Shown one piece after another: positions 48,645 to 58,534 of a DNA stretch of 64,000 bases (the stretch's first letter is position 1; every line of letters begins with the position of its first letter). Source of the stretch: Vibrio mimicus (GTDB taxonomy: Bacteria > Pseudomonadota > Gammaproteobacteria > Enterobacterales > Vibrionaceae). The DNA lies in the NCBI RefSeq assembly GCF_019048845.1, contig NZ_CP077426.1, positions 1,287,501 through 1,351,500 of the forward strand, written 5' to 3'. Below the pieces are notes generated by a model. That model was not told the origin of the DNA. It ran no database searches and worked only from the letters and a program-made list of their open reading frames with translations. A program made the translations under genes and the position numbers.

Positions 48645-49538
48645 TTAGCTAAATTCTCTTTCATAGCGTGGCAACATGCTTTCATTACCTAGTAAACCGC
48701 CTTGGTGTAGATAAAGCAAGTTTCGGGCTGGGTTCTCTGCTCTCCAAGGCAGCAGTAAGCGCCACATCAAAGGGTCATACAGCAAATCAAATTCAATATG
48801 AGTTTGCGCAAGCAAGTGTTGCCACATTTGGTAGTCTTCGTGGTAGAGGTGACCAAAGTAGTGCTTAGTCGTAGAGGTCAGAATAGTGGGGTGAGAGGTT
48901 TCACCAAGCATTAAAAACTGTTCACGTAAATAGGACTCATCGCCCACACAGGGACAAGTCACCACTTCAACGCCATGCGGCTGTAGATACTTGTGCAGGT
49001 AGAGAGCGGTCGTTCCTGTCCCTGAAGGTAAAGCCACAACCCAATCTTGAGGTGGTTGGTGGCGGATCCATTCCAGCATTTCCATCGCCAATTGTTTAAT
49101 GCCAGGTTCTGCTAAGGTGCTGCGTCCCCCTTCTTCAATCACTAAACAATCAGCACCCGCATTTCGTTGTTGCTCAATAAACGCTTTAGGATGCGTTGCG
49201 CCAAGTGGCCGTGTTTCGATAATTTGAGCTCCCAATTCCAATGCACCACGATAGTTGCCAATCGGATAGTTTTTAAGCCAAGTGGGGATGTGATCTACAT
49301 AAAACTCTAAATTCCAGCCACGCAATTTGGCGAGGGCTGCAAAGGAGTAAAGTGAGTTAGCTTGTGCTGAGCCATAGCTGATTAAGGTGGTGATGTTGGA
49401 AAAATCCCCTTCAAGCAGTGCCATCAATTTGCGCGCTTTGTTGCCACTAAAATGTGGGTGTAATTTGTCATCGCGCTTGAGATAAAAGGTCAGTCCTTCG
49501 AAACGATGTTCAGTGATAGGGGATTGTGCGATCAGCAT
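48645..49538 (-). CDS. PLP-dependent D-cysteine desulfhydrase / ACC deaminase family enzyme
   Basis: A 297-residue fold-type II PLP enzyme. The PLP lysine is in HPHFSGNKARKLMALL, and LVIEEGGRSTLAEPG and VALPSGTGTTALYL (phosphate-binding) are typical. The family includes D-cysteine desulfhydrase and ACC deaminase. Which substrate this one uses cannot be read from the sequence; the former is more usual in enteric bacteria. Confidence 0.85.
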   Translation of the reverse strand: MLIAQSPITEHRFEGLTFYLKRDDKLHPHFSGNKARKLMALLEGDFSNITTLISYGSAQANSLYSFAALAKLRGWNLEFYVDHIPTWLKNYPIGNYRGALELGAQIIETRPLGATHPKAFIEQQRNAGADCLVIEEGGRSTLAEPGIKQLAMEMLEWIRHQPPQDWVVALPSGTGTTALYLHKYLQPHGVEVVTCPCVGDESYLREQFLMLGETSHPTILTSTTKHYFGHLYHEDYQMWQHLLAQTHIEFDLLYDPLMWRLLLPWRAENPARNLLYLHQGGLLGNESMLPRYEREFS

Positions 49539-49642
49539 AGGTTAGTCGAACTTGGCATTGGGGCGGCTATTATACGCAGATTGCAGTTTATGACTACCCA
49601 GAGGCCAGAAGGGAAGAGGAGTTAGAACGCTTAACTGCCTAA

Positions 49643-49677
49643 TAAAAAAACGCCCAAAACAATCTGGTTTTGGGCGT
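49643..49677 (-). terminator. Orphan rho-independent terminator
   Basis: On the minus strand ACGCCCAAAAC pairs perfectly with GTTTTGGGCGT (11 pairs, six-base loop), followed by seven T. It lies about 105 bases before the start of the PLP enzyme gene, not after any gene. Confidence 0.85.
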
Positions 49678-49954
49678 ACACAAGTATAGGAGTTAATAAA
49701 AAGGAAAAAGCAGCGTAATTAGTGACAGTCAGTCGAGAACCAAGTTTGACGGCCAGTAAAACTCTCAAAGCTCTGTCAATCACGTCTATTCAGACTGGGG
49801 GTTTGAGAAAGAGTTCCGATAATTTGCAAAAAATTTTAAATATTTTTTGTTAGGCGCTTTTCTCTTTCAAGCAAGAGCTTGGATCCTTCTGGTTAGACCA
49901 TGAAGAAAAATGTGATGTTAATCGCTTGTTAATCAAATGTGTCGAGAGTATATT

Positions 49955-49970
49955 TCAAACAGATGTTTGA
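49955..49970. promoter_or_regulatory. PsrA-type operator
   Basis: TCAAACAGATGTTTGA contains CAAAC-N4-GTTTG, matching the published PsrA consensus (G/C)AAAC-N2-4-GTTT(G/C). It lies 15 bases before the TetR start, suggesting autoregulation of the psrA-fadE unit. Confidence 0.65.
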
Positions 49971-49984
49971 TACGAGTGATTGAA

Positions 49985-50611
49985 ATGGCGTTACGCAGCA
50001 GTACTAAGGAAAAAATTCTTGATGTGGCAGAAGGGCTTTTCGCTGAATATGGATTTAATGATACCTCCTTACGCACCATCACTAGCAAAGCTGGAGTAAA
50101 TCTAGCTTCCGTCAATTACCATTTTGGTGACAAGAAAACCTTAGTTCGGGCGGTACTCAACCGCTATCTAGAAGCGTTCATGCCCGAAATGAAGCAGTCT
50201 TTAGAATTGCTTAACCAAAGAAATGATTACGAGATGGAAGAGGTGTTTGAAGCACTGCGTGTTCCACTCCGTTCACTCAATGAATTGCGCCCTAACGGTA
50301 CTAGCCGCTTTATGTTGCTTATCGGCCGAGGTTATACCGATGTGCAAGGGCATTTACGTTGGTTTATCACCAATCGTTACAACGATGTACTGACGCTATT
50401 TACCGATTCTGTGCTTAAGGCGAATCCCAGTTTAACGCGAGAAACTTTGTTTTGGCGGCTGCATTTCACCTTAGGTACGTGTGTTTTTACCATGGCCTCT
50501 AGTCAGGCTCTGGCAGAGATTGCAGAAAACGCTTTTGGAAGCAAAGTTGATCCAAAGTCTGTGGTTGATCAACTGATTCCATACCTCGCTGCCGGAGTGG
50601 CGGCGAAATAA
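49985..50611 (+). CDS. psrA: TetR-family fatty-acid regulator, PsrA-like
   Basis: A 208-residue regulator. The helix-turn-helix is DTSLRTITSKAGVNLASVNYHF, with the PsrA-typical FGDKKTLVRAVLNRYL next. It lies 55 bases before fadE and has a PsrA box upstream. PsrA proteins sense long-chain fatty acids and control beta-oxidation. Naming rests on similarity, context and the operator. Confidence 0.8.
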   Translation: MALRSSTKEKILDVAEGLFAEYGFNDTSLRTITSKAGVNLASVNYHFGDKKTLVRAVLNRYLEAFMPEMKQSLELLNQRNDYEMEEVFEALRVPLRSLNELRPNGTSRFMLLIGRGYTDVQGHLRWFITNRYNDVLTLFTDSVLKANPSLTRETLFWRLHFTLGTCVFTMASSQALAEIAENAFGSKVDPKSVVDQLIPYLAAGVAAK

Positions 50612-50666
50612 ATAACCGACTCATAACAAAAATAAGATTGTAACCAGTGAACAAAAGGATCTGAAT

Positions 50667-52949
50667 ATGAGCTCTCTACGCAGAAAATGGATCAGCGACC
50701 CCGCTTTCAAAATGTTTAAGAAAGTGCTTCCTCCTCTGTCACAAACAGAAAAAGAAGCCATGGAAGCAGGGAGTGTATGGTGGGACGGCGAGCTGTTCTC
50801 TGGTAAACCCGATTTCACCAAGCTGCACCATTACCCCAAACCTACCTTATCGGTAGAAGAACAGGCTTTCATCGATAACGAGCTAGAAACACTACTCGGC
50901 ATGTTGGATGACTACAAGATAGTGAAAGAAGATCGCGACCTGCCCAAAGAGGTCTGGGATTTTCTACGTAAAGAGCGCTTCTTCTCGCTGATTATTTCGA
51001 AAGAGTATGGCGGCCGCGAATTCTCTGCGTTGGCCAACTCCACAATCGTGTCACGCATTGCCACACGCAGCATCAGTACCGCGGTAACCGTGATGGTGCC
51101 CAACTCATTAGGCCCAGGTGAACTGTTGTCACACTATGGTACTCAAGCGCAGAAAGATTACTGGTTGCCTCGTTTGGCTGATGGCACTGACATTCCTTGT
51201 TTTGCCCTGACCGGACCAGAAGCGGGGTCCGATGCGGGTGGTATTCCCGATCAAGGTGTGGTCTGTTACGGCAAACATGAAGGCAAAGACGTTTTAGGCG
51301 TTCGTTTGAGTTGGAACAAGCGCTACATTACGCTGGCTCCGGTGGCAACGGTGCTAGGGTTGGCGTTTAAACTAAACGACCCAGAGCATCTGCTGGGTGA
51401 TAAAGAAGATATCGGTATTACTTGTGCGCTGATCCCTGCTTCCCATGAAGGGGTTGAGATTGGTGAACGTCATGACCCACTAGGCTTAGCCTTTATGAAC
51501 GGCCCAACACGCGGACAAGATGTGTTCATTCCAATGGATTGGTTGATAGGCGGGGCGGAATACGCAGGCAAAGGCTGGCGTATGTTGGTGGAATGTCTTT
51601 CTGCTGGGCGCGGTATTTCCCTACCTGCATTGGGCACGGCGATTGGCCACCTCACTGCACGCACCACAGGGGCATACGGTTATGTGCGTAAGCAGTTTGG
51701 GATGTCGATTGGTAAATTTGAAGGTGTGGCGGAAGCCATGGGTCGAATAGGTGGTTTAACTTACTTGCTGGAAGCGACCAGAACGTTGACAACCACGTCT
51801 CTGGATCTCAAAGAAAAGCCAGGGATTGTCACGGCGATTGCCAAGTATCACATGACGGAAATTGGTCGCACCATTTTGAATGATGCCATGGATATTCACT
51901 CTGGCCGAGCCATTCAAGATGGCCCAATGAACTACTTGGCAACGCACTATTTAGGTATTCCAGTGGCAATCACTGTGGAAGGGGCGAATATTTTGACGCG
52001 TAACCTGATGATCTTTGGTCAAGGTGCGACTCGTTGTCATCCTTATGTTTTAAAAGAGATGGAAGCCGCGGCTAATCCTGATCAACAAGAAGGGGCGAAA
52101 GCGTTTGATGAATTGTTGTTCAAACACATTGCTCACGCGACCAAAAACAGCTTTGGTGCGCTATTTGCCGCGCTGACGGGGTCACGCTTTATTAAAGCCA
52201 ATATGAGTGGCCCAACTCAAAACTACTATAAGCAGATGACTCGTTTAAGCCGTGCTTTAGCGGTGAGTGCAGATGTTGCCATGCTCACCTTGGGTGGCGA
52301 GCTCAAACGCAAAGAGATGATTTCGGCACGTTTAGGTGATGCATTGAGTTATCTGTATATGGGGTCTGCAGTACTGAAAAAATATGAGGACGAAGGTCGC
52401 CATCAAGCCGATCTCGATTATGTCCACTACGCCATGCAGTACTGTTTGCATCACGCGGCGAAATCGCTCAATCAAGCGTATCGTAACTACCCAGTTACTG
52501 GTGTCGGAGCGCTTTTGAAGGGGCTGTTGTTCCCGCTAGGCAACCATTTTGCTCCACCGAGTGATGAGCTGGCGGTGAAGTTAGCTGAAAGCCTAATGAC
52601 ACCGGGAGCACATCGTGATCGCTTAACCCAACTTTGCTACATAGGTAAAGAGGAAGACGATAGCGTTGGCTTGATGGAAAAAGCGTTTTTGGCCATGTAC
52701 AGCATCAAAGGCTTAGAACGTAAACTGCAACAAGGCGTAAAAGAGGGCAAAGTGGCACGTAAAGGCTTATTGGCCGATCGTCTAGCACAAGCACAACAAG
52801 CGGGTGTGCTGAGCGCGGATGAAGTGGCATCCATTTTGGTAGCCGAAAAACTGCGTAGCCGTGCGATTCAAGTGGATCACTTCAGCCATGATTTCTCGCA
52901 AATTCATACTCATCAAACCACCAAACCTAAGTTAAACAGTGTGGCGTAG
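50667..52949 (+). CDS. fadE: Acyl-CoA dehydrogenase FadE
   Basis: A 760-residue FAD enzyme catalysing the first step of fatty-acid beta-oxidation. It is far longer than ordinary acyl-CoA dehydrogenases and has a C-terminal extension (DUF1974 type), typical of FadE. Recognisable parts are FALTGPEAGSDAGG, GFKLNDPEHLLGD-like LAFKLNDPEHLLG, and CHPYVLKEMEAA. It is slightly shorter than E. coli FadE (814 residues) at the N terminus. It is likely in an operon with psrA. Confidence 0.93.
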   Translation: MSSLRRKWISDPAFKMFKKVLPPLSQTEKEAMEAGSVWWDGELFSGKPDFTKLHHYPKPTLSVEEQAFIDNELETLLGMLDDYKIVKEDRDLPKEVWDFLRKERFFSLIISKEYGGREFSALANSTIVSRIATRSISTAVTVMVPNSLGPGELLSHYGTQAQKDYWLPRLADGTDIPCFALTGPEAGSDAGGIPDQGVVCYGKHEGKDVLGVRLSWNKRYITLAPVATVLGLAFKLNDPEHLLGDKEDIGITCALIPASHEGVEIGERHDPLGLAFMNGPTRGQDVFIPMDWLIGGAEYAGKGWRMLVECLSAGRGISLPALGTAIGHLTARTTGAYGYVRKQFGMSIGKFEGVAEAMGRIGGLTYLLEATRTLTTTSLDLKEKPGIVTAIAKYHMTEIGRTILNDAMDIHSGRAIQDGPMNYLATHYLGIPVAITVEGANILTRNLMIFGQGATRCHPYVLKEMEAAANPDQQEGAKAFDELLFKHIAHATKNSFGALFAALTGSRFIKANMSGPTQNYYKQMTRLSRALAVSADVAMLTLGGELKRKEMISARLGDALSYLYMGSAVLKKYEDEGRHQADLDYVHYAMQYCLHHAAKSLNQAYRNYPVTGVGALLKGLLFPLGNHFAPPSDELAVKLAESLMTPGAHRDRLTQLCYIGKEEDDSVGLMEKAFLAMYSIKGLERKLQQGVKEGKVARKGLLADRLAQAQQAGVLSADEVASILVAEKLRSRAIQVDHFSHDFSQIHTHQTTKPKLNSVA

Positions 52950-52967
52950 CGGTTTAAATAGTGTGTC

Positions 52968-53000
52968 GAGGGCTTCTAATTAGAGGCCCTCTTTATTTTT
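52968..53000 (+). terminator. Terminator after fadE
   Basis: GAGGGCTTCTA pairs with TAGAGGCCCTC (one mismatch), followed by TTTATTTTT. Confidence 0.85.
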
Positions 53001-53147
53001 ATTGGCTGAGTTTTTTGTGAGCATAACCGGGAAAATGCCCCTATGAGTGCTCCAACCACTGGTCATTTTCGGCGAAATTGAGAGAAATTAGATGCGGTTT
53101 GTGCCTGAACCTTTTATCCTAGCGACGATTTTTTAAGGAAGTTGAAT

Positions 53148-54353
53148 ATGATCATCAAACCTAAAATTCGTGGATTTATCTGTACAACAACGCACCCAGT
53201 GGGTTGTGAAGCGAACGTAAAAGAACAAATTGCCTACACAAAAGCGCAAGGTCCAATCAAAAATGCACCTAAGCGCGTGTTGGTTGTCGGATCGTCTAGC
53301 GGCTATGGTCTGTCATCGCGCATCGCTGCGGCGTTTGGCGGTGGTGCGGCAACCATCGGCGTATTTTTTGAAAAGCCAGGTACCGACAAAAAGCCAGGTA
53401 CAGCGGGCTTCTACAATGCCGCGGCATTTGACAAATTGGCTCATGAAGCGGGGTTGTACGCGAAAAGCCTTAACGGTGATGCGTTCTCTCATGCAGCAAA
53501 ACAAAAAGCGATTGAGCTGATCAAGCAAGATCTCGGTCAGATTGATCTGGTAGTTTACTCACTGGCTTCTCCAGTACGTAAGATGCCAGAAACGGGTGAG
53601 TTGGTGCGTTCAGCACTGAAGCCAATTGGTGAAACTTACACCTCTACGGCGGTAGATACCAATAAAGATGTGATCATCGAAGCCAGCGTTGAGCCAGCGA
53701 CCGAGCAAGAAATCGCCGACACGATCACTGTAATGGGCGGTCAAGATTGGGAACTGTGGATTCAAGCGCTTGAAGAAGCGGGTGTACTGGCAGAAGGTTG
53801 CAAAACCGTTGCTTACAGCTACATCGGTACTGAGTTGACTTGGCCAATCTACTGGGATGGTGCTTTAGGCCGTGCCAAGATGGACTTAGATCGCGCAGCG
53901 ACTGCACTGAACGAGAAGCTCTCCGCCAAAGGCGGAACAGCAAACGTTGCGGTATTGAAATCGGTAGTGACTCAAGCCAGCTCAGCGATTCCTGTTATGC
54001 CCCTCTACATCGCCATGGTGTTTAAGAAAATGCGTGAACAGGGCGTGCATGAAGGCTGTATGGAACAGATTTACCGTATGTTCAGCCAACGTCTGTACAA
54101 AGAAGATGGCTCAGCGCCTGAAGTGGATGACCACAACCGTCTGCGTTTAGATGACTTAGAGCTGCGTGATGATATCCAGCAACACTGCCGTGACCTGTGG
54201 CCACAAATCACCACAGAGAATCTGCGTGAGCTGACTGATTACGACATGTACAAAGAAGAGTTCATCAAGCTGTTTGGCTTTGGCATTGAAGGGATTGATT
54301 ACGATGCTGACGTTAACCCAGAAGTTGAATTCGCAGTGATTGATATTGAGTAA
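53148..54353 (+). CDS. fabV: Enoyl-ACP reductase FabV
   Basis: A 401-residue enoyl-[acyl-carrier-protein] reductase using NADH, the last step of each fatty-acid elongation cycle. The catalytic Tyr and Lys have the FabV-specific Y-x8-K spacing ([10 protein letters not shown]). The N terminus has the nucleotide motif [17 protein letters not shown]. FabV was first characterised in V. cholerae and resists triclosan. The start MIIKPKIRG follows AAGGAAG. It ends at a good terminator. Confidence 0.97.
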   Translation: MIIKPKIRGFICTTTHPVGCEANVKEQIAYTKAQGPIKNAPKRVLVVGSSSGYGLSSRIAAAFGGGAATIGVFFEKPGTDKKPGTAGFYNAAAFDKLAHEAGLYAKSLNGDAFSHAAKQKAIELIKQDLGQIDLVVYSLASPVRKMPETGELVRSALKPIGETYTSTAVDTNKDVIIEASVEPATEQEIADTITVMGGQDWELWIQALEEAGVLAEGCKTVAYSYIGTELTWPIYWDGALGRAKMDLDRAATALNEKLSAKGGTANVAVLKSVVTQASSAIPVMPLYIAMVFKKMREQGVHEGCMEQIYRMFSQRLYKEDGSAPEVDDHNRLRLDDLELRDDIQQHCRDLWPQITTENLRELTDYDMYKEEFIKLFGFGIEGIDYDADVNPEVEFAVIDIE

Positions 54354-54371
54354 GGAAATTACTCCCACCCT

Positions 54372-54398
54372 AAAAAGGCGCGTTATTGCGCCTTTTTT
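54372..54398 (+). terminator. Terminator after fabV
   Basis: AAAAAGGCGC pairs with GCGCCTTTTT around a six-base loop, with a following T run. Confidence 0.92.
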
Positions 54399-54481
54399 AT
54401 GCTTCAAGTTTTGAGCGTAAACTTGTCACGTGGCATCAGCGTTGAGCTAAATAGTCGATACCGTGCTTTCTTTAGGGCAAC

Positions 54482-54509
54482 AAAAAGCGGAGCTTAGGCT
54501 CCGCTTTTT
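54482..54509 (-). terminator. Terminator after infA
   Basis: AAAAAGCGGAGC pairs with GCTCCGCTTTTT (12 pairs, four-base loop). On the minus strand it ends in T. It lies 24 bases after the infA stop. Confidence 0.9.
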
Positions 54510-54532
54510 GTTTTGTGTTCGACAATCAGAAA

Positions 54533-54751
<219 letters not shown>

Positions 54752-54834
54752 TTAATCCTCTTTAGAAATTTGGCGATCTTTAACGGCGCAGGATTCTGCC
54801 ATTAAACGTTCAATATGGGAAGTTGCGGCGTATT

Positions 54835-55536
54835 CTACCCTTGCCAACGTTGATTTACTAGCCTTTGATGCGGATTGAAACGGACTTTATAGTTCATCGC
54901 TGGGCATTCATCGATTTGATATCCCAAATAAAGCCACTGTTTTTTGGTCTGTTGGCAGTGATTCAACTGACAAAGCACAGCTAAAGTACCCAAAGAGAGC
55001 GTAATGTCAGGGTCATAGAAGGTGTAAAACGCACTCGCGCTGTGAGGAAGTAAATCGGTCACTGCAATGGCAACCAACTTTTCACCTTCATAAAGATGCA
55101 AATACTGTGTATTGAGCCATTTTGCTTGAGCAAATTTGGCAAATTCCATTTTATTGGGTGGGTACATAGAACCATGGCGATGGCGAGCGAAAATATAGCG
55201 TGCGTAGAGCTGATACCATTCTTCATCCATTTCAGGTTTGAGTTGCCAATGGAAATGGCGTTCTAACAGTTTGAGTAATCGTTTTTGGCTTTTGCTAGGC
55301 GCGTAATCGGGGACAGGAATGCGTAGCGCCTGACAAGCGTGGCAATGGTCACAATGCGGTTTATAAATGGTATCACCGCTGCGCCGAAAGCCATTTGCCA
55401 TCAAAACTTCATAGCTATCGGGAGATTGCATTTGTGGATCGATAGCGACGGCAACGCGCTCCATTCGATCGGCTAAATAGCTACAAGGGTGGTTATTGGT
55501 TAATCCAATACGAATTTGCTGAATATCTGAGCTCAT
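54835..55536 (-). CDS. bpt: Aspartate/glutamate leucyltransferase Bpt
   Basis: A 233-residue enzyme related to eukaryotic arginyl-transferase ATE1 but transferring Leu from Leu-tRNA to N-terminal Asp or Glu. The N-terminal Cys cluster (PCSYL and HCDHCHACQALRIPV), the ARHRHGSMYPP segment and the C-terminal LGYQIDECPAMNYKVRFNP are diagnostic. It marks proteins for ClpAP degradation. The gene follows aat after three bases; the pair is described in Vibrio vulnificus. Confidence 0.95.
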   Translation of the reverse strand: MSSDIQQIRIGLTNNHPCSYLADRMERVAVAIDPQMQSPDSYEVLMANGFRRSGDTIYKPHCDHCHACQALRIPVPDYAPSKSQKRLLKLLERHFHWQLKPEMDEEWYQLYARYIFARHRHGSMYPPNKMEFAKFAQAKWLNTQYLHLYEGEKLVAIAVTDLLPHSASAFYTFYDPDITLSLGTLAVLCQLNHCQQTKKQWLYLGYQIDECPAMNYKVRFNPHQRLVNQRWQG

Positions 55537-55539
55537 GCA

Positions 55540-56271
55540 TCAATCCTCAAAGGCACAGGGAGAACTCGGTGTGGCGAGCCACTGAGGTTCAAAACAGCCA
55601 CGGAGCACCTGCTTCTCCTTAAAAGATAGCAACGATTGGATAAATTGTTCACGGCTAAGCGTGGTCGCCCCTAAAGATTGCAAATGGGGATTCATCACTT
55701 GGCAATCAATCAACTGTCCTTGATGTTGCGAAAAATGGTCACAAAAATACCAGAGCGCAATTTTTGAAGCATTGGTTGCGAGGCTAAACATCGATTCCCC
55801 GCAAAAGAGTTGGCCAACGGAAATGCCATAAAGCCCCCCCACCAGTTGTTCGCCTTGCCACACTTCGACAGAATGGCAACGACCTTGCTTAGCCAATTCA
55901 CCATACGCATGGCGCATTGGGTCATTGAGCCAACGTTGATCGGCAGGGCGAGTTAACGCGCATTGCTCAATAACGTGCGATGTCGCTTGGTTAAGGCTAA
56001 TTCGGTACTGATGTTGACGTTGGAACTTTTTCACGCTTTTTGAGGGCTGATAACGTGCTGGCCGAAATACGGCACGTGGGGATGGACTCCACCATAGAAT
56101 CGGATCATTTGGCCCATACCAAGGAAAAATCCCTTGCTGATAGGCTGCCCAAATTCGCTCTGGGCTTAAATCGCCCCCAAACGCTAATAGGCCGTTAGGT
56201 TCTTCTAAAGCCGTAAATGGAGAAGGGAAGGTGAGATCCTCCCGCGCTAATTCAGTGAGATAAATCGCCAT
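55540..56271 (-). CDS. aat: Leucyl/phenylalanyl-tRNA-protein transferase Aat
   Basis: A 243-residue enzyme adding Leu or Phe to N-terminal Arg or Lys, the bacterial N-end rule. Typical parts are FPSPFTALEEPNGLLAFGGDLS, WWSPSPRAVF, HSVEVWQGEQLVGGLYG and GESMFS. The length is usual. It is the first gene of the aat-bpt operon. Confidence 0.96.
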   Translation of the reverse strand: MAIYLTELAREDLTFPSPFTALEEPNGLLAFGGDLSPERIWAAYQQGIFPWYGPNDPILWWSPSPRAVFRPARYQPSKSVKKFQRQHQYRISLNQATSHVIEQCALTRPADQRWLNDPMRHAYGELAKQGRCHSVEVWQGEQLVGGLYGISVGQLFCGESMFSLATNASKIALWYFCDHFSQHQGQLIDCQVMNPHLQSLGATTLSREQFIQSLLSFKEKQVLRGCFEPQWLATPSSPCAFED

Positions 56272-56578
56272 CGTATTGGTTTACCTTGCAAATTCTTGCG
56301 ATAAATTCCAGAAGTGAGTGAGCAGCATGCACCATCACTGACAAGTGATTCGGGATTGTGAACGGCGATCTTAGTGATTTTCCGTGGTTTTGCCAATCTT
56401 ACCGGCTATGGAAAAATGAGGAGGAAAACGGAATGCATAAATAGAAATAAAAATTCAATCTGAACAAGATTAAGGCTAGCGCTTGTGATTGAATTTAGTT
56501 AGTCTGCGGATACGAAGAATTTTCGCTGCTACCCATAATCATAAGGACTTTCAGCGGCGCAAGGACACACAACATCCA
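56272..56578. other. Divergent aat-aroA intergenic region
   Basis: No gene is seen in about 300 bases. It should contain the divergent promoters of aat and aroA. An in-frame extension of aroA to 56489 has no family support. Confidence 0.4.
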
Positions 56579-57859
56579 ATGGAAAGCTTGACTTTACAAC
56601 CGATTAATCTCATCTCAGGGGAAGTAAATCTTCCTGGTTCAAAAAGCGTCTCAAACCGTGCACTCTTGTTGGCTGCGTTAGCCTCTGGCACGACCCGTCT
56701 CACTAACTTGCTCGATAGCGATGACATTCGTCATATGCTCAATGCATTGACGAAACTTGGTGTGAACTATCGCCTCTCGGCAGATAAAACCACTTGTGAA
56801 GTGGAAGGCCTCGGGCAAGCGTTTCAAACCACTCAACCACTAGAGCTGTTTTTAGGTAATGCAGGCACGGCTATGCGTCCTTTGGCGGCGGCGCTATGCC
56901 TCGGTCAAGGCGACTATGTGCTGACGGGGGAGCCGCGCATGAAAGAGCGCCCAATTGGCCATTTAGTGGATGCGTTGCGTCAAGCTGGAGCGCAAATTGA
57001 GTATCTGGAGCAGGAAAATTTCCCGCCGTTACGCATTCAAGGCACGGGATTGCAAGCAGGAACTGTGACTATCGATGGTTCAATCTCTAGCCAGTTTTTG
57101 ACCGCCTTTTTAATGTCTGCTCCACTAGCGCAGGGTAAAGTCACGATCAAAATCGTGGGTGAATTGGTTTCCAAACCGTACATCGATATTACGCTGCACA
57201 TTATGGAACAGTTTGGCGTACAAGTTATCAACCACGATTACCAAGAGTTTGTGATCCCTGCAGGCCAATCTTATGTTTCCCCCGGAAACTTTTTAGTCGA
57301 AGGTGATGCCTCTTCTGCGTCCTATTTTCTTGCCGCAGCAGCGATTAAAGGCGGTGAAGTGAAAGTGACGGGCATTGGTAAGAACAGCATCCAAGGTGAT
57401 ATTCAGTTCGCTGATGCTTTAGAGAAAATGGGTGCACAGATTGAGTGGGGTGATGATTACGTCATTGCACGTCGTGGTGAACTTAATGCGGTTGATCTCG
57501 ATTTTAACCATATCCCAGATGCGGCGATGACGATTGCCACAACAGCGCTGTTTGCCAAAGGTACAACGGCCATTCGTAATGTTTACAACTGGCGCGTGAA
57601 AGAGACCGACCGATTGGCGGCGATGGCTACTGAATTGCGTAAAGTGGGTGCTACGGTAGAGGAAGGGGAAGATTTCATTGTGATCACTCCGCCAGCGAAG
57701 CTCATCCATGCAGCGATCGATACCTATGATGACCATCGCATGGCCATGTGTTTTTCTCTGGTCGCGTTGAGTGATACACAGGTGACGATCAATGACCCGA
57801 AATGCACTTCAAAAACCTTCCCAGATTATTTTGAGAAGTTTGCACAGTTAAGCCAGTAG
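56579..57859 (+). CDS. aroA: 3-phosphoshikimate 1-carboxyvinyltransferase (EPSP synthase)
   Basis: A 426-residue enzyme of the shikimate pathway that joins PEP to shikimate 3-phosphate. Motifs are [34 protein letters not shown], the MKERPIGHL segment and [10 protein letters not shown]. The start [10 protein letters not shown] gives the standard length; upstream in-frame codons are rejected. Usually it forms part of a serC-aroA unit in enterics, but here it is a single gene. Confidence 0.97.
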   Translation: MESLTLQPINLISGEVNLPGSKSVSNRALLLAALASGTTRLTNLLDSDDIRHMLNALTKLGVNYRLSADKTTCEVEGLGQAFQTTQPLELFLGNAGTAMRPLAAALCLGQGDYVLTGEPRMKERPIGHLVDALRQAGAQIEYLEQENFPPLRIQGTGLQAGTVTIDGSISSQFLTAFLMSAPLAQGKVTIKIVGELVSKPYIDITLHIMEQFGVQVINHDYQEFVIPAGQSYVSPGNFLVEGDASSASYFLAAAAIKGGEVKVTGIGKNSIQGDIQFADALEKMGAQIEWGDDYVIARRGELNAVDLDFNHIPDAAMTIATTALFAKGTTAIRNVYNWRVKETDRLAAMATELRKVGATVEEGEDFIVITPPAKLIHAAIDTYDDHRMAMCFSLVALSDTQVTINDPKCTSKTFPDYFEKFAQLSQ

Positions 57860-57867
57860 CGCCTAAC

Positions 57868-57898
57868 CAAAAAGTAGCCATAAACGGCCACTTTTTTA
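57868..57898 (+). terminator. Terminator after aroA
   Basis: AAAAAGTAGCC pairs with GGCCACTTTTT (one mismatch) and runs into T. Confidence 0.75.
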
Positions 57899-57924
57899 GA
57901 AACATGGGTTGTAACTTTATGAAA

Positions 57925-57957
57925 TAAAAGCCTCATTACGAGGCTTTTATTATTTTT
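57925..57957 (-). terminator. Bidirectional terminator between aroA and yciN
   Basis: AAAAGCCTC pairs with GAGGCTTTT around ATTAC, with A and T runs on both sides. It directly follows the yciN stop. Confidence 0.85.
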
Positions 57958-58198
57958 GAACGGTAAATTCAGGTGAGAGCTGATGAGCGAGGTATTTGAA
58001 CATATTGAATACAGCCGTAGTTTTCTCCGTCGGCAGACCTTGTTCAGTGAGAAAGTATTCGCCTTTGAAGACCAAGACATCTTCTTTTTCTTCCACTTGC
58101 GTGGCGCGCATGCCTTCGATATAGCATTCATGGTCTTGAATTATCTGGTTTGCGATCAGTAATAAGTCAAATTCACTGATTGGTTTTTTATTGCTCAT
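57950..58198 (-). CDS. yciN: YciN-like protein (DUF2498)
   Basis: An 82-residue protein: ISEFDLLLIANQIIQDHECYIEGM, then DVLVFKGEYFLTEQGLPTEKTTAVFNMFK, the DUF2498 pattern. In E. coli yciN is also next to topA, which supports orthology. The function is unknown. Confidence 0.85.
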   Translation of the reverse strand: MSNKKPISEFDLLLIANQIIQDHECYIEGMRATQVEEKEDVLVFKGEYFLTEQGLPTEKTTAVFNMFKYLAHQLSPEFTVQK

Positions 58199-58534
58199 GG
58201 TCGTTACTCCTTACCTTCTGAGGAAGACAGTATAAGTTTGTAACAGGTTCTAGCCTTGACAGAAAGCAGGAAAAGGACGATTTATTCTCTTGATGAATTT
58301 GTGAGTTATTGCATATTTCGTTGTTTTGGGGTCGCGGTGTGGCGCGCTTCACTTTAGTATGGGCGCGTTTTTGACAGCAGAACAACATTTCGTCGATTTG
58401 TCGAGCAAATAAAAAGCTTTTAGAAAAAACAAGTTGATCTTCTTGTTATCTGGCTCGATAGTAAAAAAAGAATTACATTTTAGAACGTCATGCGATTTAG
58501 AAATCGCCAAATGATGAAGGACACTTGAGTCAAT
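58199..58534. other. Divergent yciN-topA intergenic region
   Basis: About 340 bases with no gene. It should hold the promoters of both genes. I cannot assign the individual elements. Confidence 0.4.

Larger units (their letters stand above)
49539..49984. other. Intergenic region with an orphan minus-strand terminator and PsrA box
   Basis: No gene is seen in 446 bases. The minus-strand terminator at 49643-49677 has no gene upstream on that strand, so the region from about 49815 to 49643 may encode a small RNA. A PsrA-type dyad lies at 49955-49970. Confidence 0.5.
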
